Notes: generated from the sequence alone by a model not told the origin. A DNA stretch of 64,000 nucleotides from Oidiodendron maius Zn (GCA_000827325.1 KN832870.1:3906001-3970000); one strand, 5' to 3'; positions 13,059 to 25,643 are shown, counted from the first letter of the stretch. Numbers and translations are program-made.

Positions 13059-15141
13059 TGCAAGTCAATTCCTTTGAAAAAGACTAAACGACGGGGTGGA
13101 AAACAGCAGTGCTGTATTCTATGAGCGAGAGTGGGAGGGAAGCCTCCAAGGAACTTCTCGAACAGGAACGACAGCTAGCTGACTGCAGCTCGATCAGGGC
13201 GGGCCCGACAGTAATATAAGCTCCACGCCCGGCATAAGCTGGGGAAGCTCCGAAAAGGTGCTTGGAGGACCAATGACTCCCCCATTGAGGAGCCATATTG
13301 GGCGTCGTCACATTTCTCCGTGACGTGCAGACAGGCTGCTAACGGAGTCGCAGTGAGATTTGGCAGGTGACAAAGACACTAGGCAGGATTGGAGTGCCAA
13401 GACCAATACGGCTCCGGCGAAAAGCTGCTGCGAGAAATCCCGGCAACAACAAATATAGGGCGGAGGAGAAGGTGGGCGGCAGGAAGAAGCGTAGCGATGT
13501 TACGTTATCAGCCATAGCTGGGAGAGAAGGAGGGGCAACAGCTGTCGACCGGGGAGGGCTAAATGGTGCAAGGAACACACTAGGAAGAAGCAACGACTGG
13601 GGGTATTGATAACAGCGCCGATTAGAGAGCCTTACGAAGCCGCCAGCAGAAAATCACGGAGCGGCTGTTGTTATTGTGTCACTGGTAAGACAAATACTCA
13701 TACGGCTTCGTATTGAGGTGAGGCTCACTCGAACCCACACCCAAACCTCCCTTGCTGACTTCCCTCTTAGGCATAATAAGACGCCGGTGATTCCTCACTA
13801 CTGGTAAGTACCTCTCCTCTGTATTACTTATCTTATGGGAGTGCAACCTGGACTGGCCCTTGCCGGAGGCAAGGGAACCCGAAGCGACAACGTAAGGTGC
13901 CATCCCATCTCCTTCGCAAGCTTTATCTCCAACTGGGGGATCCTCCCGCGCCGCAGGCTACACAGCGTCGTGAGTCCCCTGGAAAGCAACGCAAGCATAT
14001 TCTGGGCCATGCTCGTCGGGCTGAGGAGGTGTGGTGCTCCACAAGTGGGTGCTGCTGTTGTTCTTTTTCCTGCGGTAGCTATTGCTGGCCTAGATACGAG
14101 AATGCGGCGACGCCATCTGCAGGTGAGGTTGGACATGAGGGGTTGTCGATTTTGTTGCCGGTCTGTCTGGCGGTCTGTCGTTGGCCAAGATTCTCGCGTC
14201 CGCAGCCACGCCGCTGACTAACCCATTCGGCCGCTTTCTCTCCCAGCCTCCCATCACCCACTTTCGTACTGCTGCTCCGAACACTCACCGTCCATCCACG
14301 CAGGCTTTAGGCAATAGCGCGTGATGCTGCTGGACAGGATTACGAAGGTGAGGTGTGCAGTGTTGGAGCTGATGCAAGAATATGCCGCAGCCGCCTATTC
14401 CGGGCAAGTTGACCCTTCCGTCTCTTTCAGCCCCCAAGCACCCAAGCTCTCAGGCCTTGGCTGGTGTGGGAGACGAGGATGGCCAGTGTCGTCGCCCGCT
14501 GCCCATAGTTGGGAAGGGCGGCGGTCGTCGTCCGACGCCCGAGAAGGGACGGCACAGGCCAGCACAGAGGGAAAGCGAGAGAGTAACAGGAGAGAGAAAG
14601 GCACTGATGCTGGAGAGCGCCGTGCTATCGCACAGTAGTACTGTTGGTGCTCGTACGTACTAAAGCGCTCTCGACCCTGGCCCGAGGAACTGCGAGTGCA
14701 GGCATGTGTTGGTGTCGATTCTACAAAGTACCAGGTACGCACAGGACCGTACCTCACGCCTGGGCCGGCCCACCGCGATTCCACTGGCAGATCCTGGTAG
14801 GATGTCGCTATCTCCGGATCCTACCTCTACTGCGGTGTAGTACCATGTACTTGTGTACGTCTCCCTTCCATCAAGTACAGTAAGACCCAATGCCACCCTT
14901 CATGTGACGCCACCCATCCATCGGCCCTATCACCTAATAGCCTGAAATCTAGAAAGGGCTGACTTGCGATGGGGGAATGTGGCCGATCGCTGCGCTCAAG
15001 GTACTGGCTGGACGGGCTGGCATCGACGGGCCAAGAAGTGCATGATGCGTGAACATCTACCCGCACTGTGCCGAGCCTTCTCAAATCCAACCTTCAACCG
15101 GTCGCGACGACAGCTGGTCTGCGCTCCTACACAGTTTCAAA
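13059..15141. other. Divergent intergenic/promoter region
   Basis: About 2.1 kb between the start codons of the repeat cell-wall protein (minus) and the kelch-type protein (plus). Open frames inside it overlap on both strands and none is recognisable. It should contain both promoters. GTACGTAC- and TACTGTA-like sequences recur (for example around 14650 and 14840), as in other upstream regions of this window. Confidence 0.45.
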
Positions 15142-17714
15142 ATGGTCAGGTTACGGATCTTATTGCTAGCAGTCGCATTGTGCGCGCAAAGATGCAGCGC
15201 ACAGTCAACCGGATGGTTGCCGAACCAGGTCAATGCATCAATGTGCGAATGGCAGTCACCCCGCGGTATACCACCTTGATCGCCGATATGGCCGTAACCG
15301 CTGCGATTATACTGACATGAATAGTTGGCGTTGTCAGAGACACCGTATATATCGATGGGGGCACTCTCTCTTGGAAGCAGGGACTCGCTGATGGCTCATA
15401 CGCTGATATATTCAGCGATAGTACGTGAAAGCCACAAGCTCTTACCTGGCTGAAGCTAATAATTGCAAGATAATCCTCTTGGCCTTGTCTACGCTCTCAA
15501 CTTCAGTCTGCCCTTCCAGACAACTCAAGACTTCAATCAAACTGCTCTATTTACTAATATGACGAAGGGTTCAGCTGGCGGGGCTGCCAATAACATTGGA
15601 CCGGATTATATGGATGGAGTAATGTTTGCTAACGACTACGAGTGGTGGACCTATGGAGGACTAGTCACCAGCACTGCATCCTATTCGGCTCCTGGAGCAA
15701 ATTCCGTGGCCCTATATGAACTATATACAACCGCTCCCGGTACACTTTTCAATCAAGGCTTTATTCTGAGTGACTTGCCAGGCAACATGACGAGATATGT
15801 GTCCTACGGAGCAGGCGTTAGTGTTCCCTCAGAAAACCTTGGGTTCTACTTTGGGGGTGCCAGATCCAGTAGTGGAGGAGAAATCTTCTACCCGGCCACA
15901 AATGAATCTGTAAACGCTGATCAAATCGCTTCGTCATTAATTGAGTTAAACATAACTCTTATACCTCAAGGAGGGGGGCAATGGAACAACCATACCCTCC
16001 CGCCAACTGTTACGAGTCGTGTCAGTGGGGAATTGGTCTGGGTGCCTGTGGGACAGAATGGCGCTCTGATTGCAGTTGGCGGAGTTACCGAAATCGTATG
16101 GGAGACTCTGAACACTTCGATCAGTGCCGCAGATGCTGATACAATTGTACGCTCTTCCCTCTTTCGCGCGCGGTCTTCTTCGTATGCTCACAAGATTGCA
16201 GGCGGCAGAGAGTCTAACATATATGGAGATTGTTGCTGTTTACGACATTTCCACGAAGGTTTGGTATCAGCAAAAAACCACCGGCCCGTCTCCAATTGGC
16301 CTTGCGCAAGGATGCACTGTGGTAGCCTCCGCTCAAGACGGTTCCAGTCACAACATCTACTGGTATGGTGGCTTCGATGGGACTCACCCGTCTGATCCGT
16401 TTAGTGATGAAGTGTGGGTCCTATCCATCCCCTCATTCACGTGGGTACTACTCTCGCAAGGTGTGGCAAGCCATGCCAGGGCAGGGCATCGCTGTGTGAA
16501 GCCATACCCGGATCAGATGTTTGTCATCGGTGGATATACGACTGAGGCAGGCACCGATAATAACTGTGTTGAGGGAGGGATTATTCAGTCCTTCAATCTT
16601 AGCAGTGGGCAGTGGTTAGATTCCTATGATCCGAACGTCTACTCTTCATACCAAGTGCCAGATCTCGTTGTCTCCAAAATTGGTGGTAGTGGCTCGGGTG
16701 GCGCCAATACCACAGTTCCTGCTTCTACAAATTCTTCCCTCGCAAGTCTTCTAGCTGCGCCGTACAACAGCTCGAAGATTACAGCCTGGTATCCATACCA
16801 TGAGGCCGCGCAAACCTCTAGTGTGCCATCTCCGACTTCTAAATCCTCAGGCACGCCCAAGTACCTCGCACCGGTACTTGCGGTCATTCTTGGCCTATTC
16901 TTCATCACCCTCGTGGTTCTCGGTATCCTGCTCTGGCGTAGGAGGAGGTACTTGAGCACGCACCCAAACGCCGGACACAGCGAGTCAGGCACAATGAACT
17001 TCCAGTCCAGGGTGTCGAACTGGCTCCGACGTACTCCAAGTGTTGTCAAATCGCCCACTGTCACTTCTACAGACGAGCAAGTCACTTCAGGTTACAAATA
17101 CGAATTCTTACACAGCCAACTGCCTGAAGCAGGCGGGATTCAGGTGCATGAGATGGATGGTCAGAATTCCATGAAATCCTTACACTGCGGACTAATACTA
17201 ATAGTTAGCAGATACATCTTCCCCAGCAGAATTACGCGGAGCCCCGTTCCGCGACACCACACTCACCGAAACAATAATGAGCCAAACAGGTTTGGTTCCC
17301 ATAAGCCAGGTGCAAGAGCTGTCATCGCAAACCGAGAAGACTACCCCACGTCCAATATCTACTGGCAGCCTTCCTCGCGCAGACTCACCAACGGCCGCCG
17401 GCAGCATCACGTCCGACTTTGAGCCTGGGCATGTTCGAAGCGCAAGCGATGCGACTGTCAGCGCAGATGGCGATGACCTTGCGTCGGCAGAAGCAGGTGT
17501 GAATCAGCCTTCCGCTGCCGAGGGTGAGACGGCTACGACCCCGGGCCAAAGAGCTGGAGCTGTGAGCCCGATGACGCCGTCTGAAGTAGGAGTGGCAACG
17601 AGCGGTGACTACTTGAATAAGGGCAGCGAGCCAGGGCAGGAGAGCCAGACGACAAGCAACAGACGGACGAGCAATTTCTCCGAGGACCTGGATGAGCGCC
17701 GAGGCACGAAGTAA
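15142..17714 (+). CDS. Kelch-repeat type I membrane protein
   Basis: Five exons (15142-15265, 15325-15420, 15470-16146, 16202-17159, 17212-17714) keep frame throughout and give 785 residues. A signal peptide (MVRLRILLLAVALCAQRCSA) is followed by a long ectodomain with beta-propeller-like features: VVRDTVYIDGG near the start, FYFGGARSS, ALIAVGGVTE, NIYWYGGFDG and MFVIGGYTT, each containing the paired glycines of kelch blades. Several N-glycosylation sequons are present. A single membrane segment lies near residues 521-544 (YLAPVLAVILGLFFITLVVL), followed by a basic stop-transfer (WRRRR) and a disordered Ser/Thr/Pro/Glu-rich cytoplasmic tail. Relatives are common in Leotiomycetes and Sordariomycetes as kelch-repeat proteins of unknown function; a cell-surface sensing or wall role is inference. 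The last intron uses a weaker GTCAGA donor. Confidence 0.87.
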
Positions 17715-18321
17715 TGATTTAAACGTGTGAATGGATTATGAATAAGAGGGCTATTGGCATTCTCGGCATTGGGATTGGGGGATATATTGTGATTTAATAT
17801 TTCAGCGTATATATATGTATGACCTTGGGTGTATCTTCAGCAATCTAGTAGCTGGAAACGGTGGATAGCAGCGCAATGATGACTGCTCTTAAATCACATC
17901 CCATCGAAGAGATATTTCAAGTGGCACATGTCTTCTTTAATTAAGAATTGTACGGCTTTCCTCCTTCTGCCTATAAGCACTAAGAACTAAGTGCTCGAGG
18001 CTTCTATATTCTTCCTTCTTCTAATATAGAATTTCTAGTGACTATATCTCGAGTAGTAGAGTTTATTATTAAATTACCTCCTTCTAAGACTCCACTAGCT
18101 ATTGGATTCTACTCTTGTTTAAAGTATTAGGAGTATCAAGCCCCTTGTTCTTATACAATTTCTTGTATTTAGTACCTTAGTCTTAATCCCTTTGATTATT
18201 TTTATCCTTATTATAGGTAGGATATCTCATTATAAACATTAAGGAAGAAATTTCACCTTCTCTGTCGTCGGTCGATTGTAGACTAGGTAATAGTAATCGA
18301 TTTTTCTACATACTCTATTAC
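17715..18321. other. AT-rich intergenic between convergent genes
   Basis: Contains the 3' ends of the kelch-type gene and of the minus-strand membrane protein. From about 17930 the sequence is AT-rich, dense in TAG/CTA and without long open frames. This looks like mutated, RIP-like DNA, but I cannot assign a parent element. Confidence 0.4.
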
Positions 18322-19701
18322 CTACACATGTGGAAGGAAATTAGACCATTGAACATTAGCATACGCACTTTCGGGCATTGACCGCAGTCCAAGAAACACC
18401 TCTACTAACAAGTAAAGACGTGCAAAAGCGTAAAGCAAGATGACAGTTATTGCGGACGTAGCTTCCCACATCGGAATTTGATAAGTCGTATATGGCAGGA
18501 GCACTTGTGGAATCGCCTGGGTACTTTCGTTTTCAGTATCTCTTTGGGTATCTGATGCTCTCTCCTCGTCGCTATGAGATTTCTTCCTAAGTTTTCTCCA
18601 GATTTCCAGAAATTTGTACATGGCGTAATGGTATCGGCGGCGATGGTACCATGAATTATGCCGATCGATCATCCAGAAAGCGAACGTAGTAAGTAAGTGC
18701 GTTAGGGCGCTTGCTCGCCAGAGGTGCATCTCAATCGTAGTCGCAAAAGTAAAGTTCCACCCAATTGTATGAATAGCAGAGTACACTATTGTAATCAAGA
18801 AGAGAGTGAACTGCTTTAATTTTTTAATATGAGGAAGTCGGTCATTGGGGAGCCGTTGCACTGGGCGTTCATAGGGACCACAAGGTATTTTTAGTTTGGG
18901 CATCACGGTTAAAGACCAGGAGGGACCACCATCATTATCAACAAAGTCAAGCGGTGTCCGTTTATAAGCCTTTTTAGTATAGTCTTCCTTACTGATAATT
19001 TCTGCCATGGTGAATGAGGTAGTAATACTAGTCGGCGTGAAGATGTCGACGGGCTTTCGGAGCCAGAAGTAATATGTCGGCAATGTACAGCAGACAAAAG
19101 CTATAGTAGTAAGTTCTAATGTTGTAAATGCCAGGTGCTGAGCTACTCGACCTAGGCATTGTATCATGAACCAGCTTGTCTGAATAATTGTGACGGCTTT
19201 TGCAAAAGTATCTGCTTTACTTTTATCGTCAATCTCCGCGACAGTTATCCGAGGTAATTCGATATATTTCTTCTCCACTAGCCAATGCACCTGTTTTGCG
19301 GTGACAGGGAAAGCCTTAAAGTCCTTTGTTTCGAGAACAAAGCCTCCCATATCAGCGTAGTGCGCGTGTCGCATCGTCCATTGACTGTAGCCGAGTTCTC
19401 GAAATTCAGCTACGGAGCTTTTAGCTGATGTCCACTGGCCGCATGCAAAGGAGACGAGAATCTCGGGACCAAAAACAGCTACAAGCGACCATTTGGCTTT
19501 CCGCCGCATCTGTATCCAGAAGCCATCCTCTTTAGCAGGAACATTTAGGCAAAGAACTGTCCAAGTACACAAGAGCACTGTGAATAGGCAGCTCCATAAG
19601 AGATCAATTGTACCGCGTTGGTTTGGTGCTTGGGTCCAGCCAACCTTAGAGTCAGTGGAATTATCGAGGTGCTGGCTAGTGCAATGCAAGTTGTGGCTCA
19701 T
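18322..19701 (-). CDS. Polytopic membrane protein of unknown function (fungal WSC-F-T-V-L-C-T-W-T family)
   Basis: A single exon of 459 residues. The N-terminal part reads [20 protein letters not shown] then [16 protein letters not shown], the hallmark of a large fungal family of uncharacterised integral membrane proteins with conserved CTWTVLHLNVP-like text. Hydrophobic segments are visible near residues 35-55, 75-90, 195-215, 295-330 and 415-440. A conserved [16 protein letters not shown]-like segment and an [14 protein letters not shown] segment follow the family layout. No catalytic motif is evident. Substrate and location are unknown; the plasma membrane or an endomembrane is inferred from the segments only. 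Confidence 0.8.
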   Translation of the reverse strand: MSHNLHCTSQHLDNSTDSKVGWTQAPNQRGTIDLLWSCLFTVLLCTWTVLCLNVPAKEDGFWIQMRRKAKWSLVAVFGPEILVSFACGQWTSAKSSVAEFRELGYSQWTMRHAHYADMGGFVLETKDFKAFPVTAKQVHWLVEKKYIELPRITVAEIDDKSKADTFAKAVTIIQTSWFMIQCLGRVAQHLAFTTLELTTIAFVCCTLPTYYFWLRKPVDIFTPTSITTSFTMAEIISKEDYTKKAYKRTPLDFVDNDGGPSWSLTVMPKLKIPCGPYERPVQRLPNDRLPHIKKLKQFTLFLITIVYSAIHTIGWNFTFATTIEMHLWRASALTHLLTTFAFWMIDRHNSWYHRRRYHYAMYKFLEIWRKLRKKSHSDEERASDTQRDTENESTQAIPQVLLPYTTYQIPMWEATSAITVILLYAFARLYLLVEVFLGLRSMPESAYANVQWSNFLPHV

Positions 19702-20026
19702 ATTTAGTCAACGAGAGAGAAATGGCAAACAAAAAGCTCTTATCTAGTGTTGACAGGATTGTACGACTGTATCTCCAAAAAAGAAACACCAGGATAAGGC
19801 CGGGTTAACTAGTATATGTAGATATGAAGTAAGGCGAGATAGGTCGATTGATTTTGTGGCGTTTACATGTGCTCGTGCAACCCATCGTAACTGGGCGAGG
19901 AACCCCACCAAGTTACTATGTCGCCTGCACGTCAGCCTTAAATCCCAATTACTGATGGTGTATTTGGGTCTGGCATGCAGTGAGATATAGACACCAGCAC
20001 TTTAAATATAAGAAATGGTAGTACGG

Positions 20027-21170
20027 TTACAGTAGAGCCCAGCTGGAAGGCCAGATCCCATGAAGGTCCTCTTTAACTACGAAAACGTCTTGCTTTGAAC
20101 CCTTGTCAATATCGAAGTCATTAACAACCTTTATGTTCTCCATGATATTAGGCTTCTTAATTGGTTCTCCATCAAGGGTTCGTTCGGCGATATTGTCTGT
20201 CGTCTGCATAATCTCACTTTCCCAGTATATCTCTCGCAGTTGGAATCCATCCTGGCAAATGTTAGAGTAGCGCTCGACGTCAGCAGCAGTGGCTATGTCT
20301 TCGCTCCAATATTCCACATTAATACTAGCGCCCGCCTCATTAGGAGGGTTGGTTGCACTGCCCTCGCTAGCAATGCGTGTCATTCAGCCCTGCACTTCGG
20401 ACAAAAGAACCTGACAGCAATCATTAGTCCGGTGATCATTTATAGACGTAGCTTCTTGCAGCGACGGTCGATGTGGTGTGTCCCCGATGGTGCTTGAGAT
20501 AGTCTTTATACACTCCTGTATCGGGATGGAGTACGATGTTAGAATCTTGTCCACCTTGATCGTACCATTATTGTTTCGTTTGCATACTAAAATGCCTGTA
20601 CTAGTTATATTAGAAGCCCCCCGCTATGGCCTGCATAGAGGTCGAATTTCAATTCCGAGAGCCCAGCCTGCGAAGTAAGCTAGTATATTAAGTAGGGGGG
20701 CTATCAATAAAACAAAAATGTTAATAAGGATTGGCGGCATTGTGAACATGTGTCTCAATATTATCTCTAATCATGCTCCCACTCTTTTCCTAGTCTGGCC
20801 ACCAAACCTTAGTCAACAAAGAAATGTAATTATATTGCCCTGTAGAACTAGATGACATGTTTCACAACATCTGCTTTATTGCGTTTCCTTTCCGAGGATT
20901 GACTCACGCTACTAGTTTTAAAAGCCATCACATCTGTAATATGCAGAACACTAGTAGAAATTACTGTAGCAATTAGAGCGACCTAAGACACAACTGGACT
21001 TGCATAAGATCCTCGGCGACTGCCTATTCGGCACAGCGATGTAGCTCACCATATCGATTTCAATGTCCATGCCTGGAGTTATGAAGTTGTCGTCGCTGTT
21101 TTTAGCGAAGGGACTGGTGCTTCCTCCATTTCCGTTTCCGTCGATGGCTCACTTAAGAAATAGATTTTTT
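20027..21170 (-). pseudogene. Probable decayed or unresolved multi-exon gene, unidentified
   Basis: Several minus-strand stretches look coding but cannot be joined into one clean model. From upstream: about 21060-21160 reads DGNGNGGSTSPFAKNSDDNF without an ATG. A possible GTGAGC...TTAG intron then leads to VALIATVISTSVLHITDVMA. About 20640-20740 reads MPPILINIFVLLIAPLLNIL, a strong membrane segment, followed by one in-frame stop and then a frame through KVDKILTSYSIPIQECIKTI. Finally 20027-20383 reads a 118-residue acidic segment ending GIWPSSWALL. The composition looks protein-like, but frame changes and stops suggest decay, or introns I have not placed. No family is recognised. Confidence 0.35.
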
Positions 21171-22245
21171 GGGCTTGATTGTTATACCTTACTCAGTTCG
21201 CGAGATAGAGCCTGATTCAAGACACTTTAATATATATATGTTCATGTATAAAGGCCAGCAGGTTCGTGACTGTCTTGATTACATAGAAGATATTTGTTAG
21301 AAAGTAGGAGCCTTAGGCACCTACCATCTAAAGATACAGAGGGCTTCCGAATACGGCTCTGATTCAGTGGCAATAAGGGTGTTCAGAGCCCCGATATCAG
21401 GACCTGAAGGCTGATATTCGGCGCCGAATATCGGGGGAATCACTGAATATTCGAATATAAAGTGAGGTAGTTTAGACGCTCTGTAACAGCAGAAATCAAC
21501 CTGTTTGGAGATCGTACGCTAGATACACGTGTTATCTGACAATATTTAAATCACGGTATAGGAAGTAGCTTCATAGCCTAATTTATTCTCTATCCTAGTC
21601 TCAACATTCGTCGGCAGCTAAAGGGAAATCACCTCCATTTGACGTTCTGCACAAATCAGATTCGTATGGAGGGAAAGAAGGGCTGGCGAAATCTTCATGC
21701 CTTTAATATGAGGGTTCAACACAAGGCACCGAGTGGCACCCAAGCTGTACATCAATGGGACATTCGCAAAGTCTGAAGACACCATAAGGGATAACTATAG
21801 TCTGGGCCACAGCCATGTTGAGGGTGATCCAAACAGGAACCATCGACACCGATCACATTTAGAACAATGGTAAACGGCACCAGGTATTTGGACTGTTTTA
21901 AAACGCACTCACTTTCGAGAATTCCTGTCTCGGGCAGCGACCAGCACGAATTGAGGGCGGTATTTCAAGGCAGATCCACTGTCGCACGACCAGCAATATT
22001 AAAAGCTGCTAGACAGGCTCGATTGCTCCAATCCGCCCCGAGTGCTATCCTCCATGCCTCTGCAACCATTACCAAGTATCGTATAGGCAATTATCAATTT
22101 GCTCAAATTTGAAGAGGATCTTCGGGTTTCGCGCGACGTGCTGGTCACACTTGATGCGAACCTCAACTTCAAACCGCTAACTGATGAGACCGGCCACGCG
22201 GATTCTATGTTCGCTCCATTAGTTCCCCAACCAACACGAATTTCT
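21171..22245. other. Intergenic/promoter of the BTB-bromodomain gene
   Basis: No supported gene. The frame at 21867-22112 and an open stretch running into 22246 have no recognised similarity. A nested palindrome cluster lies at 21389-21458. The remainder is probably promoter and 5' leader of the gene starting at 22246. Confidence 0.4.
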
Positions 22246-23732
22246 ATGGCCTCTCAGGTTGCTACTCTGCCGCCTACAGCCAGGGACATGCCTTTCGAAG
22301 GCATTGATTTGACCGCTGACGCGGCTCAGCTCTCAACTTCTATCTCATGGCAGTGAGTTTCACTCTCAAGAAATTTTTTGCTCTACACTCCTAGCTAAGA
22401 AAAGACAGCGATCCACACCCAATCTTCGTCATCATCCTGGTCGGCCTTAAAGAAGTTCCTTTCGGCATCCAGAAGGATCTCCTGTGCGCCCAGTCCCCCT
22501 ACTACCGTAAAGAATTCGCTAGGGATCCCCAGCTGAACAAGGTTGAGCACATCGTCCGGCTTCCGGACACCAGCGTTGAAACCTTTGGCTGCTTTCAGAA
22601 TTTCATTTACACGGGTAAGGTGTACGATAAGGATGGCGGCAAGGAGATTCCTGATTACACTCTTCTCATGGGTGTGTGGAAGCTCGCTACTCAGCTGCAG
22701 ATGGCGCCTTTGAGAGTCGCCGTTCTTAATACCATGGCCGAGCGACGCCAGCTCACATCAAATATTCCCGGCACTTCTCTCATGATCCAGGCTTGGAGTC
22801 AAACTGAGGAAGGTAGCGGCCTTCGGAAGATGCTCGCTGGATGGGCTGCGGAGCACAGTAAGTTTATCAGATTGTTGTGTAACTTCTTATCTGTCATGGG
22901 TGTTGATATTTTACCTTCGATAATGAAACTGTGTCTATTTAGTCCACCCTTCGTTCGGCATATAGCTAATTCATTGGCAGTGCGTGCAACTCCCACCATT
23001 CGCACGAACTTCGCCAAGGCACTGCCGCAAGAAATTCTCAGTGAGCTGGTTGTTGTCATGAGCGATTTCCCAGCCGGGCCAGCTCTTCTTCCTCCTCCTC
23101 CTCTTCCCCCTCCTCCCCCCACTCCTTCTCATCTTCCTCAGTCAGTCAAGCATCTGGTTGACGATGAGCTCGTCGACAGTGATGTCGAGCAACCTAGAAG
23201 CGTGAAGCGCATTCGACTGTCGGGCGTCGAACCGAGTGTAGTCGTGGACAATGTCGTCGAGGTCAAACATGCCAACAAGAAGATAGTTCGCAAGTCTGAT
23301 AGCTCCCGTCGCACTAGCCGTCGTGCCTCTGTACCTGCCACTCCCTTGACTCCTGAGCAAGAGTTAGACTTCTGTCGCGGTCTGATCGAGCGCATGATCC
23401 GTGGACCAGGCTTCTGGACTCGCCTGGTAGGCCCGTTCAAGCAGCCTGTTGATCCCGTCGTTGACAATGTGCCAAATTACTTCGACGTGGTGAAGCGTCC
23501 TATGGATCTTAATACCATAAAGACTAAGATGATAAACGGAGCATACAAGGCGGCGAGTGAGTTTGAGGCGGACGTTAGGCTCATATTCCAGAATTGCTAC
23601 GAGTATTGGACGCAAGACGACCCCATCTGGAAGACATGTCAGGAGTTTGAGAACTACTTTGACACTCAGTGGGCTGAGCGGCATGAGTATAAAGGGCCTA
23701 AACCGCGAGTTAAGGCTGAAGGCGCTCTCTAA
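22246..23732 (+). CDS. BTB/POZ plus bromodomain protein
   Basis: Three exons (22246-22352, 22409-22857, 22981-23732) give 435 residues; GTGAGT and GTAAGT donors and phases agree. Exon 2 encodes a BTB/POZ fold: DPHPIFVIILVGLKEVPFGI, then CAQSPYYRKEFARDP, VRLPDTSVETFGCFQNFIY and a helical TLLMGVWKLATQLQM segment. A proline run (PPPPLPPPPPTP) and a basic Ser/Arg linker follow. Residues about 308-418 form a bromodomain: ZA loop with VPNYFDVVKRPMDLNTIKTK, then FEADVRLIFQNCYEYW, where the Asn of QNC (about residue 390) is the expected acetyl-lysine anchor. BTB domains dimerise or bind cullin-3, and bromodomains read acetylated histones; a chromatin adaptor is inferred. Another in-frame ATG at 22207 would add 13 residues. 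Confidence 0.87.
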
Positions 23733-24839
23733 GTTTTTTCTCTTGTCCACGGGCTCCCTGATTTCTTCCAAATATTGCAAGTTGTTCTAGTTAGCCGTGG
23801 CGTTTTATGGTATTCTCTGCATATGCCGAAACCGAATATCTATAATCTTCTAGCAGATCTTGGTGAAGAGATATATCGGGAGAAAAAGGATTGCATGGTA
23901 TTGTGGAGCATAGACATGGCGTTGCATGCTACATTACACAATGTATTTTAGCTTCGAAAACTAATACAATTGATAGTTACAATACCTTTCTCTGCTGGTA
24001 AGTGGCGAAGAGTTGGCAGGCAAGCTGAGAAGACGAGTCTTGTCGAGTGGAAGTGGAGTCAACTCCAGCTTATCGGCGATTTGAAATCAAGAGATAGCTC
24101 CACTTTGAATATATCAGAATTTATAGGAGAAAGAGCCGAGCAGTGGCTGTTTGGTGTCTTGGGTGATACTCTATCGTTGTTATCCTGGACACAGCAAGCC
24201 GACTGGAATATCTATAAAGCAATTAACATCCGCCTTAAGACATCAATACTATATTCCCAGCTATAGAATATCTTCTCCTAAACAGAGAAGCCAGATATTT
24301 TACTGTTTGTCGCAACCGTACTATATCGACGTACACCTGATGCTTGCATCGTGCCCCGCGGAAGCCTCGTACCAACGGCCAAAATCGGACAGTTCAGATT
24401 TTTCCAGAGAGATTAGATATAGGAGAAGACCTTGCAGGTGTAAAGACCAACATAAGGTCCATCCTCATCTTTACTTATTTATTTATTTATTCTTTCTTTT
24501 AATTAATATTATGTCTCTTATTGATCAGTGATGCGAGTCTCCAGCCGCTAGGTTGAACGCGGCTTCTTTTGTTGACGAGCTCTAGCCTCGTCCATGAACT
24601 ATTCAGTGTTAAATTATTAAGTCAATCATTATACTGGAGCGAGGACAACTCCATCTCACATTTAGTCAGGTAAGAACGAAAGGTGGAGATAAACTATTTT
24701 GACTTCGCTAGCTCTGTCACATTGTGCTATCCTCTTCTTCAGAAGTCATAAACCTCAGGACTGTAATATTATTCCTCCATTGCCAGAGTTACCTCCCACT
24801 TGATACAGAGTCGACATGCTCCCGTAAAATATTGCTGGC
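23733..24839. other. Intergenic between convergent genes
   Basis: Carries the 3' ends of the BTB-bromodomain gene and of the minus-strand F-box-like gene. AT-rich runs occur at about 24470-24520. No frame is recognisable. Confidence 0.45.
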
Positions 24840-25643
24840 TTATAGCCATCGTAAGATGAGAGCAGACATATAGGTACTCGGGACGAACCCTCCCGAAACT
24901 GGCTGATGAGAATCGAGATTCAGCACTCTATTTCCGCCCACGTGGAAACACCACGACCTTGCCTGAGCAAAGACAGTTGTAAGGTTCATAATTCCATTAT
25001 ATCTCGTGCCTATCGCAAACTCCATAGTAATTTCCTTAAGCTGCAAAAAGTTTTTCAAATCCCAGGCTTCATGCAGAGTATTCCTGCTTGTCCAATAATT
25101 CGCTCGCTGGCACTTGGGCCAATAACGATGCTCATTCTCTGGCATGATAAGTAAATGGAGCTTGCAGAGATGCGCCGCCATACCAGTGCGAGATAAAAGT
25201 ACCTTAAGAAAAAGGCCTCGCTCGAAGCAGGGGTCACATAGCTCGATGACGAGATGGATCTCACCAACGGTGGATTTTTGCCAGTCTGTCAGTCTGTAGA
25301 AAGCATGCCGCGAAAAACTTGGGGCCTTGACGCTAAGTCTTCTCCGGCAAGGGAAAATGGCATCGATATGCATGGTGTTGTAGATAGGATACTGGTGCGC
25401 CTCTAAGTAGATCTGCCGACACGTTGAGAGAAGGGACAACGAGAGCTTGTAGTCTACTCTGAAGGGCGAATGGTTTTCGAGAGTGAGAGGCTCGTCAGGC
25501 GATAATATCATGTGGTAAATGAGGTTTCGAATCTCCGGACAGAGATTGAGGAGGGGACTACAAGGTTGATAGTTGTCCATGGCGTTGAACTTGATGGCGA
25601 GAGGTGAGACGAGTGGGCCTTTGAATTTTTTTGCTCGTGGCAT
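24840..25643 (-). CDS. 2EXR/F-box-like protein
   Basis: A single exon of 267 residues starting MPRAKKFKGPLVSPLAIKFN. The segment SPLLNLCPEIRNLIYHMIL, followed about 40 residues later by LSLSLLSTCRQIYLEAHQY, is the classic pair of motifs (LPxEIRxxIY and LLxTCRQIYxEA) of the fungal 2EXR/F-box-like family. The rest is rich in aromatic and hydrophobic residues without a catalytic motif. These proteins are numerous in Leotiomycetes; function is unknown. It is unlike the other F-box-like gene at 9.1 kb outside the motif, so the two are not recent duplicates. Confidence 0.8.
   Translation of the reverse strand: MPRAKKFKGPLVSPLAIKFNAMDNYQPCSPLLNLCPEIRNLIYHMILSPDEPLTLENHSPFRVDYKLSLSLLSTCRQIYLEAHQYPIYNTMHIDAIFPCRRRLSVKAPSFSRHAFYRLTDWQKSTVGEIHLVIELCDPCFERGLFLKVLLSRTGMAAHLCKLHLLIMPENEHRYWPKCQRANYWTSRNTLHEAWDLKNFLQLKEITMEFAIGTRYNGIMNLTTVFAQARSWCFHVGGNRVLNLDSHQPVSGGFVPSTYMSALILRWL

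Noticed and set aside
17930-18310. Possible transposon relic (AT-rich, TAG/CTA-dense)
   Set aside because: No terminal repeats, target duplication or coding similarity could be identified.
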